A stretch of 64,000 nucleotides of DNA from the NCBI RefSeq assembly GCF_002399615.1, contig NZ_DHDZ01000038.1, forward strand, positions 83,587 through 147,586. Reading direction: 5' to 3'. The notes under the pieces are model-generated. The model had not been told where the DNA came from. It saw only the letters and a list, made by a program, of their open reading frames with translations, and ran no database searches. Positions 33,714 through 42,068 of this stretch are shown piece after piece. Every line of letters starts with the position of its first letter. Position 1 is the first letter of the stretch. The stretch is from Pedobacter sp. UBA4863. Lineage in GTDB: Bacteria > Bacteroidota > Bacteroidia > Sphingobacteriales > Sphingobacteriaceae. Both the position numbers and the translations under genes were made by a program.

Positions 33714-34163
33714 ATGCCTAACGATATACAGATAAAGAATAAGCGGGCCTACTTTGACTATAATATTTTAGATAAATATGTAGCCGGAATTGCGCTGCTT
33801 GGCACCGAAATAAAATCGATAAGACAAGGGAAAGCCAATTTAACCGATGCTTTTTGCACATTTATAGGCAGTAGTCTTTATGTAAGGAACCTTCATATCT
33901 CCGAATACAGCCATAGTTCTTTTTATCATCACGATATTAAACGAGACAGGGTTTTATTATTACAAAAGAAAGAGCTAAGAAAAATAAAAATAAAAGGAGA
34001 GGAAAAAGGTTTCACCATTGTTCCGCTAAGGATTTTTATTAATGAACGTGGTTTTGCCAAGATGGAGATAGCTTTAGCACAGGGTAAAAAAGAGTTCGAC
34101 AAACGCGACAGCATTAAAGAAAGGGATAGCAAACGTGAGTTGGACAGGGCAATGAAGTTTTAA
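33714..34163 (+). CDS. smpB: SsrA-binding protein SmpB
   Basis: SmpB binds tmRNA and brings it to stalled ribosomes for trans-translation. The 149-residue protein has the OB-fold pattern KNKRAYFDYNILDKYVAGIALLGTEIKSIRQGKANLTDAF and the C-terminal tail rich in Lys and Arg that enters the mRNA channel (KKEFDKRDSIKERDSKREL). Length is normal. It is divergent from the TonB receptor and 90 bp before fmt. Confidence 0.97.
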   Translation: MPNDIQIKNKRAYFDYNILDKYVAGIALLGTEIKSIRQGKANLTDAFCTFIGSSLYVRNLHISEYSHSSFYHHDIKRDRVLLLQKKELRKIKIKGEEKGFTIVPLRIFINERGFAKMEIALAQGKKEFDKRDSIKERDSKRELDRAMKF

Positions 34164-34228
34164 GTAGTCCGAAGTCAGATTTCCGAAAGACTGCCGCCAG
34201 TTGCTTACCAAGCGCTAGATTAAATCGT

Positions 34229-34247
34229 AAATCTAAAATCGTAAATC
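34229..34247. repeat. Word repeat shared with the iscU leader
   Basis: The 19-nt sequence AAATCTAAAATCGTAAATC is identical to 20510-20528 and, as there, lies directly before a start codon (fmt ATG at 34254). Confidence 0.85.
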
Positions 34248-34253
34248 AAGAAG

Positions 34254-35162
34254 ATGAAAATAGTTTTTATGGGTACGCCTGATTTTGCAGTGGCATCGTT
34301 AAATGCAATGAAAAATGCAGGCTTTGATATTGTGGGCGTAGTTACAGCGGCGGATAAACCTGCCGGCAGAGGACAAAAGTTAAATGAAAGTGCCGTAAAA
34401 AAATATGCCGTAGAAAACGGATTGAAGGTTTTACAGCCTCTAAAGCTAAAAGACCCCGAATTTATTGCCGAATTACAAGCTTTAAACGCAGATTTACAGG
34501 TAGTAGTGGCTTTTAGAATGCTGCCAGAAGTAGTTTGGAACATGCCACCAAAGGGAACGATTAACTTGCATGGCTCTTTGTTACCACAATATAGAGGTGC
34601 GGCCCCTATTAATCATGCCATTATAAACGGAGAAAAAGAAAGTGGCGTAACTACCTTCTTTTTAAAGCACGAAATTGATACTGGCGATGTAATTTTTTCT
34701 ACTAGCACCCCAATTACGGAAGAAGATACTGCGGGTACACTTCATGATAAATTGATGAACATTGGTGCAGAATTAATAGTAAAAACGGTAAAAGCCATTG
34801 AAGAGGGTAATTACACCGAAGTACCGCAGCCAATGGATACGGAGCTGAAATTTGCCCCTAAAATTTTCAAAGATTTCTGTGAAATTAATTGGAAACAAGA
34901 CAACAACATAGTATATAACCATATTAGAGGGTTAAGCCCCTATCCTACTGCCTTTACTTTTTTAAATGAAAAAACTTTAAAAGTTTTTAAAGTAGAGAAA
35001 GAAGCTACCACACCTAAAACAGCAGCCGGCATATTTGAAACAGATGGTAAAACTTTTTTAAAGTTTGCAACCAACAATGGCTATATTAACTTATTAGAGC
35101 TACAGCTAGAAGGCAAAAAACGGATGAAGGTTGATGAGTTTTTGAGGGGAGTTAGATTATAG
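34254..35162 (+). CDS. fmt: Methionyl-tRNA formyltransferase Fmt
   Basis: Fmt formylates initiator Met-tRNA with 10-formyltetrahydrofolate. The 302-residue protein opens with MKIVFMGTPDFAVASLNAMK and carries the formyl-binding segment INLHGSLLPQYRGAAPINHAIINGEKESGVTTF with the catalytic Asn-His. The C-terminal tRNA-binding domain includes IRGLSPYPTAFTFLNEKTLKV. It is followed after 27 bp by a gene of unknown function. The deformylase gene is not next to it. Confidence 0.96.
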   Translation: MKIVFMGTPDFAVASLNAMKNAGFDIVGVVTAADKPAGRGQKLNESAVKKYAVENGLKVLQPLKLKDPEFIAELQALNADLQVVVAFRMLPEVVWNMPPKGTINLHGSLLPQYRGAAPINHAIINGEKESGVTTFFLKHEIDTGDVIFSTSTPITEEDTAGTLHDKLMNIGAELIVKTVKAIEEGNYTEVPQPMDTELKFAPKIFKDFCEINWKQDNNIVYNHIRGLSPYPTAFTFLNEKTLKVFKVEKEATTPKTAAGIFETDGKTFLKFATNNGYINLLELQLEGKKRMKVDEFLRGVRL

Positions 35163-35189
35163 CTGAATAATTCATTGTAAATTAACAAA

Positions 35190-35795
35190 ATGGATGAGAA
35201 CCAGCAACAAAACTTAGCAGCCAAGAGAAAACAACTACAACTTCGGATAAAGGTTGATGAATTTATTGATGCGCATTTTTTACATTGGTTAGAGATTTAT
35301 GACGTTTTTGCAGCTAATAATATTGCGCACGAACTGGTCCAATTGGCTAATGTAACTCCAGACGAGATAAGCTTTTGGGAAAAGCGAATGGCAACCGAGC
35401 CTTTTAGCAAGTTTAATTTCGATACAGAGAAGTTAAATACGGATGACGAAAGGAATATTTTTAGCGAGCTTTACAGATCTTTTCCGTCAAACTACCCATT
35501 AAGGTTTATGCCCAATGGTAGCTCGCCCGAGTTAATTTCTGACAGTCCTAATGGCATTATACAAGATTTTGCACAGCAACTTGGTGTTAATTTAGATATG
35601 GAAGTTTATTTCATGTATTTATATTATACTCCCGTATTAAAACTAAAACTAAGAGCTATTGTTGAGCATGCCGAGCAGCTTTACGATTTTCCGATGGATG
35701 ACATTGTAATTGCTGCACCTAATTTTGATTGGCTCATCTTCCGGTCGATGGAGGAAGAATGGCGATTTTGCCGAAGTGCCAATACAAGAAGTTAA
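35190..35795 (+). CDS. Hypothetical protein downstream of fmt
   Basis: This 201-residue soluble protein has no signal peptide or membrane segment. The N-terminal 60 residues look helical (KRKQLQLRIKVDEFIDAHFL and NNIAHELVQLANVTPDEISFW). The C-terminal part (DDIVIAAPNFDWLIFRSMEEEWRF) looks like a compact domain. I do not recognise the family. It lies 27 bp after fmt and is probably in the same transcript, followed by a CGTCATTTCGAA-type repeat element. Confidence 0.65.
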   Translation: MDENQQQNLAAKRKQLQLRIKVDEFIDAHFLHWLEIYDVFAANNIAHELVQLANVTPDEISFWEKRMATEPFSKFNFDTEKLNTDDERNIFSELYRSFPSNYPLRFMPNGSSPELISDSPNGIIQDFAQQLGVNLDMEVYFMYLYYTPVLKLKLRAIVEHAEQLYDFPMDDIVIAAPNFDWLIFRSMEEEWRFCRSANTRS

Positions 35796-35829
35796 TTAAA
35801 CCTTATTGTAGCGGAATACTTTTTGTTGT

Positions 35830-35910
35830 GTCATTTTCGACGAAGAATGAGGAGAAATCTGTTATATAGCCACTCCAATTTTAGATTTCTCACATACGTT
35901 CGAAATGACG
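35830..35910. repeat. CGTCATTTCGAA-type inverted repeat element
   Basis: The left end has GTCATTTTCGA and GAGAAATCT and the right end AGATTTCTC and CGTTCGAAATGACG, so the ends are inverted copies. A similar element at 63594-63697 shares the same outer words and the following AGGACAAAAAGATT-like flank. It lies between convergent genes. Confidence 0.8.
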
Positions 35911-36035
35911 TAGAACGGAGGACAAAAAGATTATAGCGGGAAGAAGGACTGCTATTGCCAGTAGCGAAAGACATTGTTTTTCACTCCAAAATAAATGATC
36001 TGCTTTCTTTTTACTTTTGAATTTCTACTTTTAAC

Positions 36036-36875
36036 TTAGATAGATTGGTTTAACCAACCACTAAATGCCCTTGCTATTTCGTTAAAATAGCGTTTACGAC
36101 CATAGCCCATAACCCAACGTACACCGTTTACGGCATTCGTTAAAAAAACTTCTTCGGCTTCGTTTAAGATCTGCGGATTAATCTGTGCCTCTATTAATGG
36201 CAATTGGTGTTGTTTGGCCAATTGCATAATTACATTGCGCATTACACCGCCCACACAGCCTTCGGAGAGTGCTGGCGTATAAATTTGGTTCTGATAAATT
36301 ACAAAGAGGTTTGAACTGGTGCTTTCGCACAAAAAACCATTTTGGTTAAGTAACAAAACCTCGTCTAAACGATGCTGTTTTTGATAAATAGCCGCCATTA
36401 CAAAAGGCAGAGAATTGGTAGTTTTATAATTGGAAAGTTTATTGATGGGTTTAGTAATCTCATCGTAAACATCTATAATAACACCTTTTTTATTAAACTC
36501 GTAACCTTGTGTTTCTAATGGTTTTGCCTCTAATAAATAGCCTGCTTTATTGGTTTCGGGCATATAAAGGCCTTCGCCTTGCCTATAAATAGTTAACCGG
36601 AAACGGGCATTGCCTTGAGTTTTATTTTTACGTGCTAGTTCTGCGGTTTTTTGCTTCAAAAAATAATCGTCTAACAAATTATAGCCATCCATTTTTAAGG
36701 CTTTCATGGTTGCTTTTATTCGGTCGGCGTGTAATTCTGGATATTGTAGTTTTCCGTTGCACATCCGCATACTCTCAAAAAAACCATCCCCAAACTTAAA
36801 AGCTCGGTTGCTAACTTTCAAAATAGCGGTATCGTTGGCTAAAAACTGGTCGTTAAATAAAATAAACTGCGACAT
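36036..36875 (-). CDS. Class IV aminotransferase (PabC-like)
   Basis: This PLP enzyme of 279 residues belongs to the fold-type IV group (branched-chain aminotransferase, D-amino acid transaminase, aminodeoxychorismate lyase). The PLP Lys lies in INKLSNYKTTNSLPFVMA, and SEGCVGGVMRNVIMQLA follows the usual Glu and Gly loop. The length and the ASTSSNLF-like segment (CESTSSNLFV) fit aminodeoxychorismate lyase best, which would pair with PabB encoded at 50.6 kb. That pairing is inference. It starts directly after the rluD stop, with no spacer. Confidence 0.78.
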   Translation of the reverse strand: MSQFILFNDQFLANDTAILKVSNRAFKFGDGFFESMRMCNGKLQYPELHADRIKATMKALKMDGYNLLDDYFLKQKTAELARKNKTQGNARFRLTIYRQGEGLYMPETNKAGYLLEAKPLETQGYEFNKKGVIIDVYDEITKPINKLSNYKTTNSLPFVMAAIYQKQHRLDEVLLLNQNGFLCESTSSNLFVIYQNQIYTPALSEGCVGGVMRNVIMQLAKQHQLPLIEAQINPQILNEAEEVFLTNAVNGVRWVMGYGRKRYFNEIARAFSGWLNQSI

Positions 36876-37898
36876 TTAAGCTATATAATTACGCCATTTA
36901 GTTAATACTGATTCAAAATCTGCTGGCATTGGTACCTCAAATTCCATATACTTTTGTGTGGTTGGATGTACAAAGCCCAAGATTTGCGCATGTAAGGCCT
37001 GACGCGGCATCAACTCAAAACAGTTGGCAACAAATTGCTTGTATTTAGTAAACGTAGTTCCTTTTAAAATCTTATCGCCGCCATAAGTGGCATCGCTAAA
37101 TAGTGGATGTCCGATGTGTTTCATGTGTGCCCTAATTTGGTGGGTACGGCCTGTTTCTAGTTGACAGCTTACCAAGGTTACATAGTTTAAACGTTCTAAA
37201 ACTTTGTAGTTAGTTACCGACCATTTACCCTTTTCTTCATCGTCATATACCTCTTGTATAATTCTATTTTTTAGGCTTCTGCCAATGTAACCTTCTATCC
37301 TACCATCATTTTCAATATCGCCCCAGGCTAAAGCTACATATTTTCGGGTAATACTATGGTCGAAGAACTGTTTAGCCAATTTAGTCATGGTAATTTCGTT
37401 CTTGCTAATGAGCAACAAGCCCGATGTATCTTTATCTATACGGTGCACCAAACCAGGTCTTCCGTCGTTACCGGGCAAGGTTGGCAATTTTTCGAAATGA
37501 AAAGCCAAAGCATTTACCAAAGTGCCGGTATAATTATTAAAACCAGGATGTACCACCATACCTGCAGGCTTATTTACCACCAGCAGGTCATCGTCTTCGT
37601 AAACAATATCAATTGCAATATCCTCCGGATAAACTTCGGTATCGCGTGGTGGCTGGGCATAAACAATAGAAATTTCGTCTAATGGCTTTACTTTATAGCT
37701 AGCTTTAATTTGCTGCTTGTTTACCAGTACATTTCCGGCATCAATGGCGTTTTGTATTCTATTTCTTGATGCATTTTCTATCCGGTGCATCAAAAACTTG
37801 TCAATACGCAATAACGATTGTCCTTTATCTACAACAATATTAAAATGCTCAAATAAATCCTGTTCTTCATCTTCTTGCCCTATTGCGAAATTTTCCAT
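36876..37898 (-). CDS. rluD: RluA-family 23S rRNA pseudouridine synthase
   Basis: This enzyme converts specific uridines in 23S rRNA to pseudouridine. It has an N-terminal S4 domain (about 25-85, LLRIDKFLMHRIENASRNRIQNAIDAG) and the RluA catalytic core with the Asp in LVHRIDKDTSGLLLISKN. The C-terminal TGRTHQIRAHMKHIGHPLFSDATYGG segment is also present. I start it at ATG 37898; the upstream TTG at 37919 would need codons transcribed before the promoter box at 37903-37910. RluD versus RluC cannot be settled by sequence reading alone. Confidence 0.92.
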   Translation of the reverse strand: MENFAIGQEDEEQDLFEHFNIVVDKGQSLLRIDKFLMHRIENASRNRIQNAIDAGNVLVNKQQIKASYKVKPLDEISIVYAQPPRDTEVYPEDIAIDIVYEDDDLLVVNKPAGMVVHPGFNNYTGTLVNALAFHFEKLPTLPGNDGRPGLVHRIDKDTSGLLLISKNEITMTKLAKQFFDHSITRKYVALAWGDIENDGRIEGYIGRSLKNRIIQEVYDDEEKGKWSVTNYKVLERLNYVTLVSCQLETGRTHQIRAHMKHIGHPLFSDATYGGDKILKGTTFTKYKQFVANCFELMPRQALHAQILGFVHPTTQKYMEFEVPMPADFESVLTKWRNYIA

Positions 37899-37902
37899 GC
37901 TA

Positions 37903-37910
37903 CAAAAGTA
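37903..37910 (-). promoter_or_regulatory. rluD -7 element next to the start codon
   Basis: On the minus strand TACTTTTG fits TAnnTTTG exactly and ends only 4 bp before the ATG, so the transcript would have almost no leader. Confidence 0.6.
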
Positions 37911-38084
37911 ATTTATCAAAATGATATTCCTTTAAAACAATTTGGCTTATTTATTGTAGTGTGGGTAGCGAGTTAATGATGTGCGTATGAAAAAATTATC
38001 CGAAAACTTCAGAATAATAATCAATTTTTTTCCTTATTTGATTAGAAAGATTTATTTTCGTATCTGATAATCAAACAAATAAAC

Positions 38085-39089
38085 ATGAAAAATAGATTTA
38101 GAGCGCTAAAGAATATGGTATTATTTAGCGCTTTTTTGTTGCCTTTAAATTTAATGGCACAAGATGAGGTTGGAGATTTAATAATAGGATCGCCGGCTGA
38201 TGCAACCAAATTAATTAACGCCTATGCCGCTCCTGCTTTTAAAGGGTTTGGCCTAGGGTTAAACTCGGGTTGGGCAAACTCTGCAAAAAGTATTGGTGCG
38301 TTTCGTTTTGATTTAAGAGTAACGGTTACCGCAGCAATGTCTCCAAAAAAAGACCAAAGTTTTGATGTAAGTACTTTAGGGCTACAAACCTTAAAACCTA
38401 CCAATCCTTCAAAAACTATTTCTCCTACAGTTACGGGAGACGATGTAGAAGGTGTAGAGATGATTTCTACTACAGCATCGAGCCCGCAACCATTCAAATT
38501 ACCCAAAGGTATGGGTTTTAACTATATCCCTTCTCCACAAGTACAACTTACCGTAGGCTTGCCTAAAAACATAGATGTTTCTTTACGATACTCACCAACC
38601 ATTGACCTCAATGAAAATGGAAAATTTAGTTTATTTGGCATTGGAGCTAAAGTAGAGGTACTCCCTTTAATACTTGGCAAAACAGGCAAATTACTTCCTT
38701 TTGATTTGGCTGTAGCTGGTGGTTATACCAAACTAAAATACGAGCTGCCTTTAGATGTTAATAGCGGAAAGTACAACGATCAAGTTCTTAAAACAGAATT
38801 TGGCGGTTTTAGTGCAGAGGCAATTATTTCTAAAAAACTAGCCATCTTTACGCCATTTGCCAGTTTAGGATATAACACCGCACAACATAAAATTAATGCA
38901 CTAGGCACTTATGACATGGATACAAATGGTATAAAAAATCCAATTAGCATTGACGACAAAAGCATTAATGCCGTAAAAGCTAGTGCAGGTTTTCAATTAA
39001 AACTAGCCGTATTAAAGTTATATGCGTCTTATACGCTTTCAGAATATAACTACGTGAACGCAGGTATTGGCTTAGGCATAGGAAAATAA
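38085..39089 (+). CDS. DUF6588-like exported protein
   Basis: This 334-residue protein has a signal peptide (MKNRFRALKNMVLFSAFLLPLNLMAQ) and a mature part of beta-strand type ending in a barrel-like pattern (LYASYTLSEYNYVNAGIGLGIGK). It matches the family I know as DUF6588, probably outer-membrane associated. The repeated stretches YTKLKYELPLDV and FAVTPFASLGYNT-like FTPFASLGYNTAQHKI fit an outer-membrane beta-barrel. It is followed by a strong hairpin terminator. Function unknown. Confidence 0.78.
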   Translation: MKNRFRALKNMVLFSAFLLPLNLMAQDEVGDLIIGSPADATKLINAYAAPAFKGFGLGLNSGWANSAKSIGAFRFDLRVTVTAAMSPKKDQSFDVSTLGLQTLKPTNPSKTISPTVTGDDVEGVEMISTTASSPQPFKLPKGMGFNYIPSPQVQLTVGLPKNIDVSLRYSPTIDLNENGKFSLFGIGAKVEVLPLILGKTGKLLPFDLAVAGGYTKLKYELPLDVNSGKYNDQVLKTEFGGFSAEAIISKKLAIFTPFASLGYNTAQHKINALGTYDMDTNGIKNPISIDDKSINAVKASAGFQLKLAVLKLYASYTLSEYNYVNAGIGLGIGK

Positions 39090-39107
39090 AATTTTAAAAA
39101 CCGATTT

Positions 39108-39137
39108 AAAAAGCTTCTCTTTGGAGAAGCTTTTTTT
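39108..39137 (+). terminator. Terminator abutting the next start codon
   Basis: AAAAAGCTTCTC pairs with GAGAAGCTTTTT around TTTG and ends in seven T. The ATG of the next gene follows immediately at 39138, and GGAGAAG in the right arm is the only Shine-Dalgarno-like sequence for it. Confidence 0.88.
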
Positions 39138-40010
39138 ATGCAGTTACCTAGCCCACTACATCAAATTCTCTACAATAGCGCATCATTTTTTATCAAGAGA
39201 GATGACCTGATAGATCCTTTCGTATCGGGCAATAAATGGCGTAAACTTAAATACATCCTATTAGATGCGGCTGCTAAAAACAAAAATCATTTAGTAACAT
39301 TTGGCGGTGCTTATTCTAATCATTTATTGGCCGCCGCAGCAGCAGCAGCCAAGCATCATCTACAAGTAACCGCATTTGTTAGAGGCGAGGAAGTAAACAA
39401 CCCAATGCTATCGCTTTGTAAGATATTTGGTATGCAATTATACTTTGTTGATAGGGAAAGTTACAAAAACAAGCCTAGATTATATGAATTGCACTTTGGA
39501 AGCAACAAAGCTGCCTATTTTATTGATGAAGGTGGTGCAAGTGAGGAAGCAACCATTGGTTGCACTGAAATTATTGACGAGCTAACTGAACAATTCGACT
39601 ATATCTTCTGTGCAGCAGGAACAGGCACAACGGCAGCAGGTTTATTAAAAGGCATCAATCAGCTAGCCTTAGCTACTCAATTGCATATAGTTCCTGTTTT
39701 AAAGGGTGGCGATTTCATCAAAGATGAGATTTTCAAATATGAAAAAAACTTGACGAAATTACATTTACATACTGATTATCATTTTGGTGGCTATGCAAAA
39801 ACTACCCCTGAGTTAATTTCATTTATTAAAGATTTTACTTCAAAAACTGGCGTATTAATAGACCCCGTTTACACTGGAAAAATGTTTTATGCCATAAACG
39901 ATTTAATAGAAAGCAAGCAGATCTCAAAAGATGCTAAAATATTAGCGATCCACACCGGTGGATTGTTCGGAATTCTCGGAATGATTGACGAGTTTTCGAA
40001 GATTTCCTGA
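39138..40010 (+). CDS. ACC deaminase/D-cysteine desulfhydrase family protein
   Basis: This PLP enzyme of fold type II has 290 residues. The family acts on 1-aminocyclopropane-1-carboxylate or D-cysteine. The PLP Lys lies in SGNKWRKLKYIL, the phosphate-binding part in FGGAYSNHLLAAAAAA and the C-terminal HTGGLFGILGM near the active site. The start MQLPSPLHQI matches the family N-terminus, so the ATG directly after the terminator U-tract is real. True ACC deaminase is less likely than a D-cysteine desulfhydrase-like activity, but this is not decided here. Its neighbour is lysine 6-aminotransferase. Confidence 0.85.
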   Translation: MQLPSPLHQILYNSASFFIKRDDLIDPFVSGNKWRKLKYILLDAAAKNKNHLVTFGGAYSNHLLAAAAAAAKHHLQVTAFVRGEEVNNPMLSLCKIFGMQLYFVDRESYKNKPRLYELHFGSNKAAYFIDEGGASEEATIGCTEIIDELTEQFDYIFCAAGTGTTAAGLLKGINQLALATQLHIVPVLKGGDFIKDEIFKYEKNLTKLHLHTDYHFGGYAKTTPELISFIKDFTSKTGVLIDPVYTGKMFYAINDLIESKQISKDAKILAIHTGGLFGILGMIDEFSKIS

Positions 40011-40170
40011 AAACATTTTTTCCACATTTTTCAACTACCGTGAAAGTTGCCATCAAAATCTAACTTTAAACTGTTTAAACCTAGTTTTTGAACTCGGGGT
40101 TCAAAAACCGCCTAGATTTGATTTTTAGACACATTTATATAAATTTGAGTTATACCAAAAACCTAAATCT

Positions 40171-41502
40171 ATGTATCAATTAAGTGTAGCTCCAAACCAA
40201 GTTAAATCAACACTGAAAAAACATATCCTTGCCGACGGGTACGACCTTACCTACGATATGGAAAAAAGTAACGGTGCTTATATTTACGACTCTAAATATA
40301 ACCGAAAGCTCCTCGATTTTTTCACCTGCTTTGCTTCAGTTCCGCTCGGTTATAATCATCCAAAAATGGTTAATGACGAGGCTTTTAAACATAACCTACT
40401 GCTTGCTGCGCTATCAAACCCATCTAACTCCGATGTTTATACCCAACAATATGCAGAGTTTGTAAACACCTTTTCTCGTGTGGGCATTCCTAATTATTTG
40501 CCCCATGCCTTTTTTATTGCAGGCGGCGCTTTGGCCATAGAAAATGCACTTAAAGTAGCCATGGACTGGAAAGTGCAAAAAAACTTCGTAAAAGGTTATA
40601 AAGAGGAAAAAGGCTTTAAGGTAATCCATTTTGAAAAAGCTTTTCACGGAAGAAGCGGATATACTTTAAGTTTAACCAATACCTTACCCGATAAAACTAA
40701 GTGGTTTGCGAAATTCGATTGGCCAAGGGTAAGTACACCACAGCTTAAGTTTCCTTTAAATGAAGATAACTTAAGAACCGCCGAAGAAACCGAAGCTATT
40801 TCCATTGCACAAATTAAGCAAGCTTTTGCCGACAACAAAGATGACATTTGCGCCATCATTATCGAGCCAATACAATCTGAGGGAGGAGACAACCATATCA
40901 GGGAAGAATTTTTAATTAAATTACGCCAACTGGCCGATGAAAATGAAGCAATGCTAATCTATGATGAAGTACAAACTGGCGTAGGTTTAACCGGCAAGTT
41001 TTGGTGCCATCAACATTTTAGCGAGAAAGCCAGACCAGATATTATCGCCTTTGGCAAAAAAATGCAGATATGTGGCATTTTGGTTGGCAATAAAGTTGAT
41101 GAAATTGAAGGAAATGTTTTTAATGTGCCTTCTCGAATTAATTCTACTTGGGGTGGTAATTTGGTTGATATGGTACGTTCTACCCAAATTTTAAATATTG
41201 TGGAAGAAGACCAACTTTGTGAAAATGCAGCTCATGTAGGCGCATACCTAAAAAACCAACTGCACGAGCTTGCTAACAAATACGACAAAATGAGTAATAT
41301 TAGAGGCAGAGGATTATTATGTTCTTTTGATTTTCCTGATAAGGACATGAGGAACAAGTTTATTGAAAAAGGAATGGAAAACAATGTTATGTTTCTGGGA
41401 TGTGGCAACCAAACTATCCGCTTTAGGCCCGCACTTTGCATAGAGGAACAACATATTGACGAGGGAATAGCAGTAATGCATAAAATATTACCGACTTTGT
41501 AA
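40171..41502 (+). CDS. lat: L-lysine 6-aminotransferase
   Basis: This class III PLP aminotransferase moves the epsilon-amino group of lysine to 2-oxoglutarate. The 443-residue protein matches the Lat type with LDFFTCFASVPLGYNHPKM, HAFFIAGGALAIENALKVAMDWK and the catalytic region AIIIEPIQSEGGDNHIREEFL. The PLP Lys is in IIAFGKKMQICGILVG. The product, 2-aminoadipate 6-semialdehyde, feeds lysine catabolism. A glutaryl-CoA-dehydrogenase-like gene lies 0.6 kb downstream on the other strand. It is followed by a long palindrome. Confidence 0.92.
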   Translation: MYQLSVAPNQVKSTLKKHILADGYDLTYDMEKSNGAYIYDSKYNRKLLDFFTCFASVPLGYNHPKMVNDEAFKHNLLLAALSNPSNSDVYTQQYAEFVNTFSRVGIPNYLPHAFFIAGGALAIENALKVAMDWKVQKNFVKGYKEEKGFKVIHFEKAFHGRSGYTLSLTNTLPDKTKWFAKFDWPRVSTPQLKFPLNEDNLRTAEETEAISIAQIKQAFADNKDDICAIIIEPIQSEGGDNHIREEFLIKLRQLADENEAMLIYDEVQTGVGLTGKFWCHQHFSEKARPDIIAFGKKMQICGILVGNKVDEIEGNVFNVPSRINSTWGGNLVDMVRSTQILNIVEEDQLCENAAHVGAYLKNQLHELANKYDKMSNIRGRGLLCSFDFPDKDMRNKFIEKGMENNVMFLGCGNQTIRFRPALCIEEQHIDEGIAVMHKILPTL

Positions 41503-41540
41503 AATTTACGCAGCTATTTTGGTTGCTACTTTCTTTTTAT

Positions 41541-41582
41541 AAACCATTAAGAGTGCTCTAAACTGAGCTTCTTAATGGTTTA
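41541..41582. terminator. Long palindrome, probable terminator of lat
   Basis: AAACCATTAAG pairs with CTTAATGGTTT (11 bp), with an inner GCTC/GAGC pair around TAAACT. T-rich sequence follows. It lies 39 bp past the lat stop. Confidence 0.75.
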
Positions 41583-41639
41583 TATATTTCATGACTTACT
41601 TTCTACAAACCAAAAGTCAATTTCTATTAAATTCGAAAC

Positions 41640-42032
41640 ATGAAAAAAATCGGACTTCTATTGTTTGTTTTAGCTCTTATTGGTTGGATGCTAAAAGACA
41701 CTTTTACACAATCGGGGATAGAAGATTTAAAGGGAGGCTTTGCCGAAGTAGGGAGCTACAGAAATGAAAACAACACTGGCCCAGTACAGCGTATTTACTC
41801 GGTAACTGTTAAAGATACAACACAAGCGCAACTAAAAGAATATGGTGATTTGATGCCCCACAACAAATACGGCAATACCAAAGTTTATTACTTTTTAGAG
41901 GGTAAAGAAGTACCGTCAAAACTTTCGCCTGGCGATATCAATTTTGACAACAAATTCAATAACAATTGTTTTGCCTTATACGAAAAAAGTGCCATGGGCA
42001 ATGTAGGCTTAGTAAGGTGGCCATTTCGTTAA
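41640..42032 (+). CDS. Membrane-anchored hypothetical protein
   Basis: This 130-residue protein starts with one hydrophobic segment (MKKIGLLLFVLALIGWML) without an evident signal-peptidase site, so it is probably anchored. The outer part contains RIYSVTVKDTTQAQLKEYGDLMPHNKYGNTKVYYFL. I do not recognise the family. It faces the convergent acyl-CoA dehydrogenase gene 36 bp away. Confidence 0.65.
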   Translation: MKKIGLLLFVLALIGWMLKDTFTQSGIEDLKGGFAEVGSYRNENNTGPVQRIYSVTVKDTTQAQLKEYGDLMPHNKYGNTKVYYFLEGKEVPSKLSPGDINFDNKFNNNCFALYEKSAMGNVGLVRWPFR

Positions 42033-42068
42033 ACTGTACTTGTTAGCCCGAGCCAGACACTGCAAACC

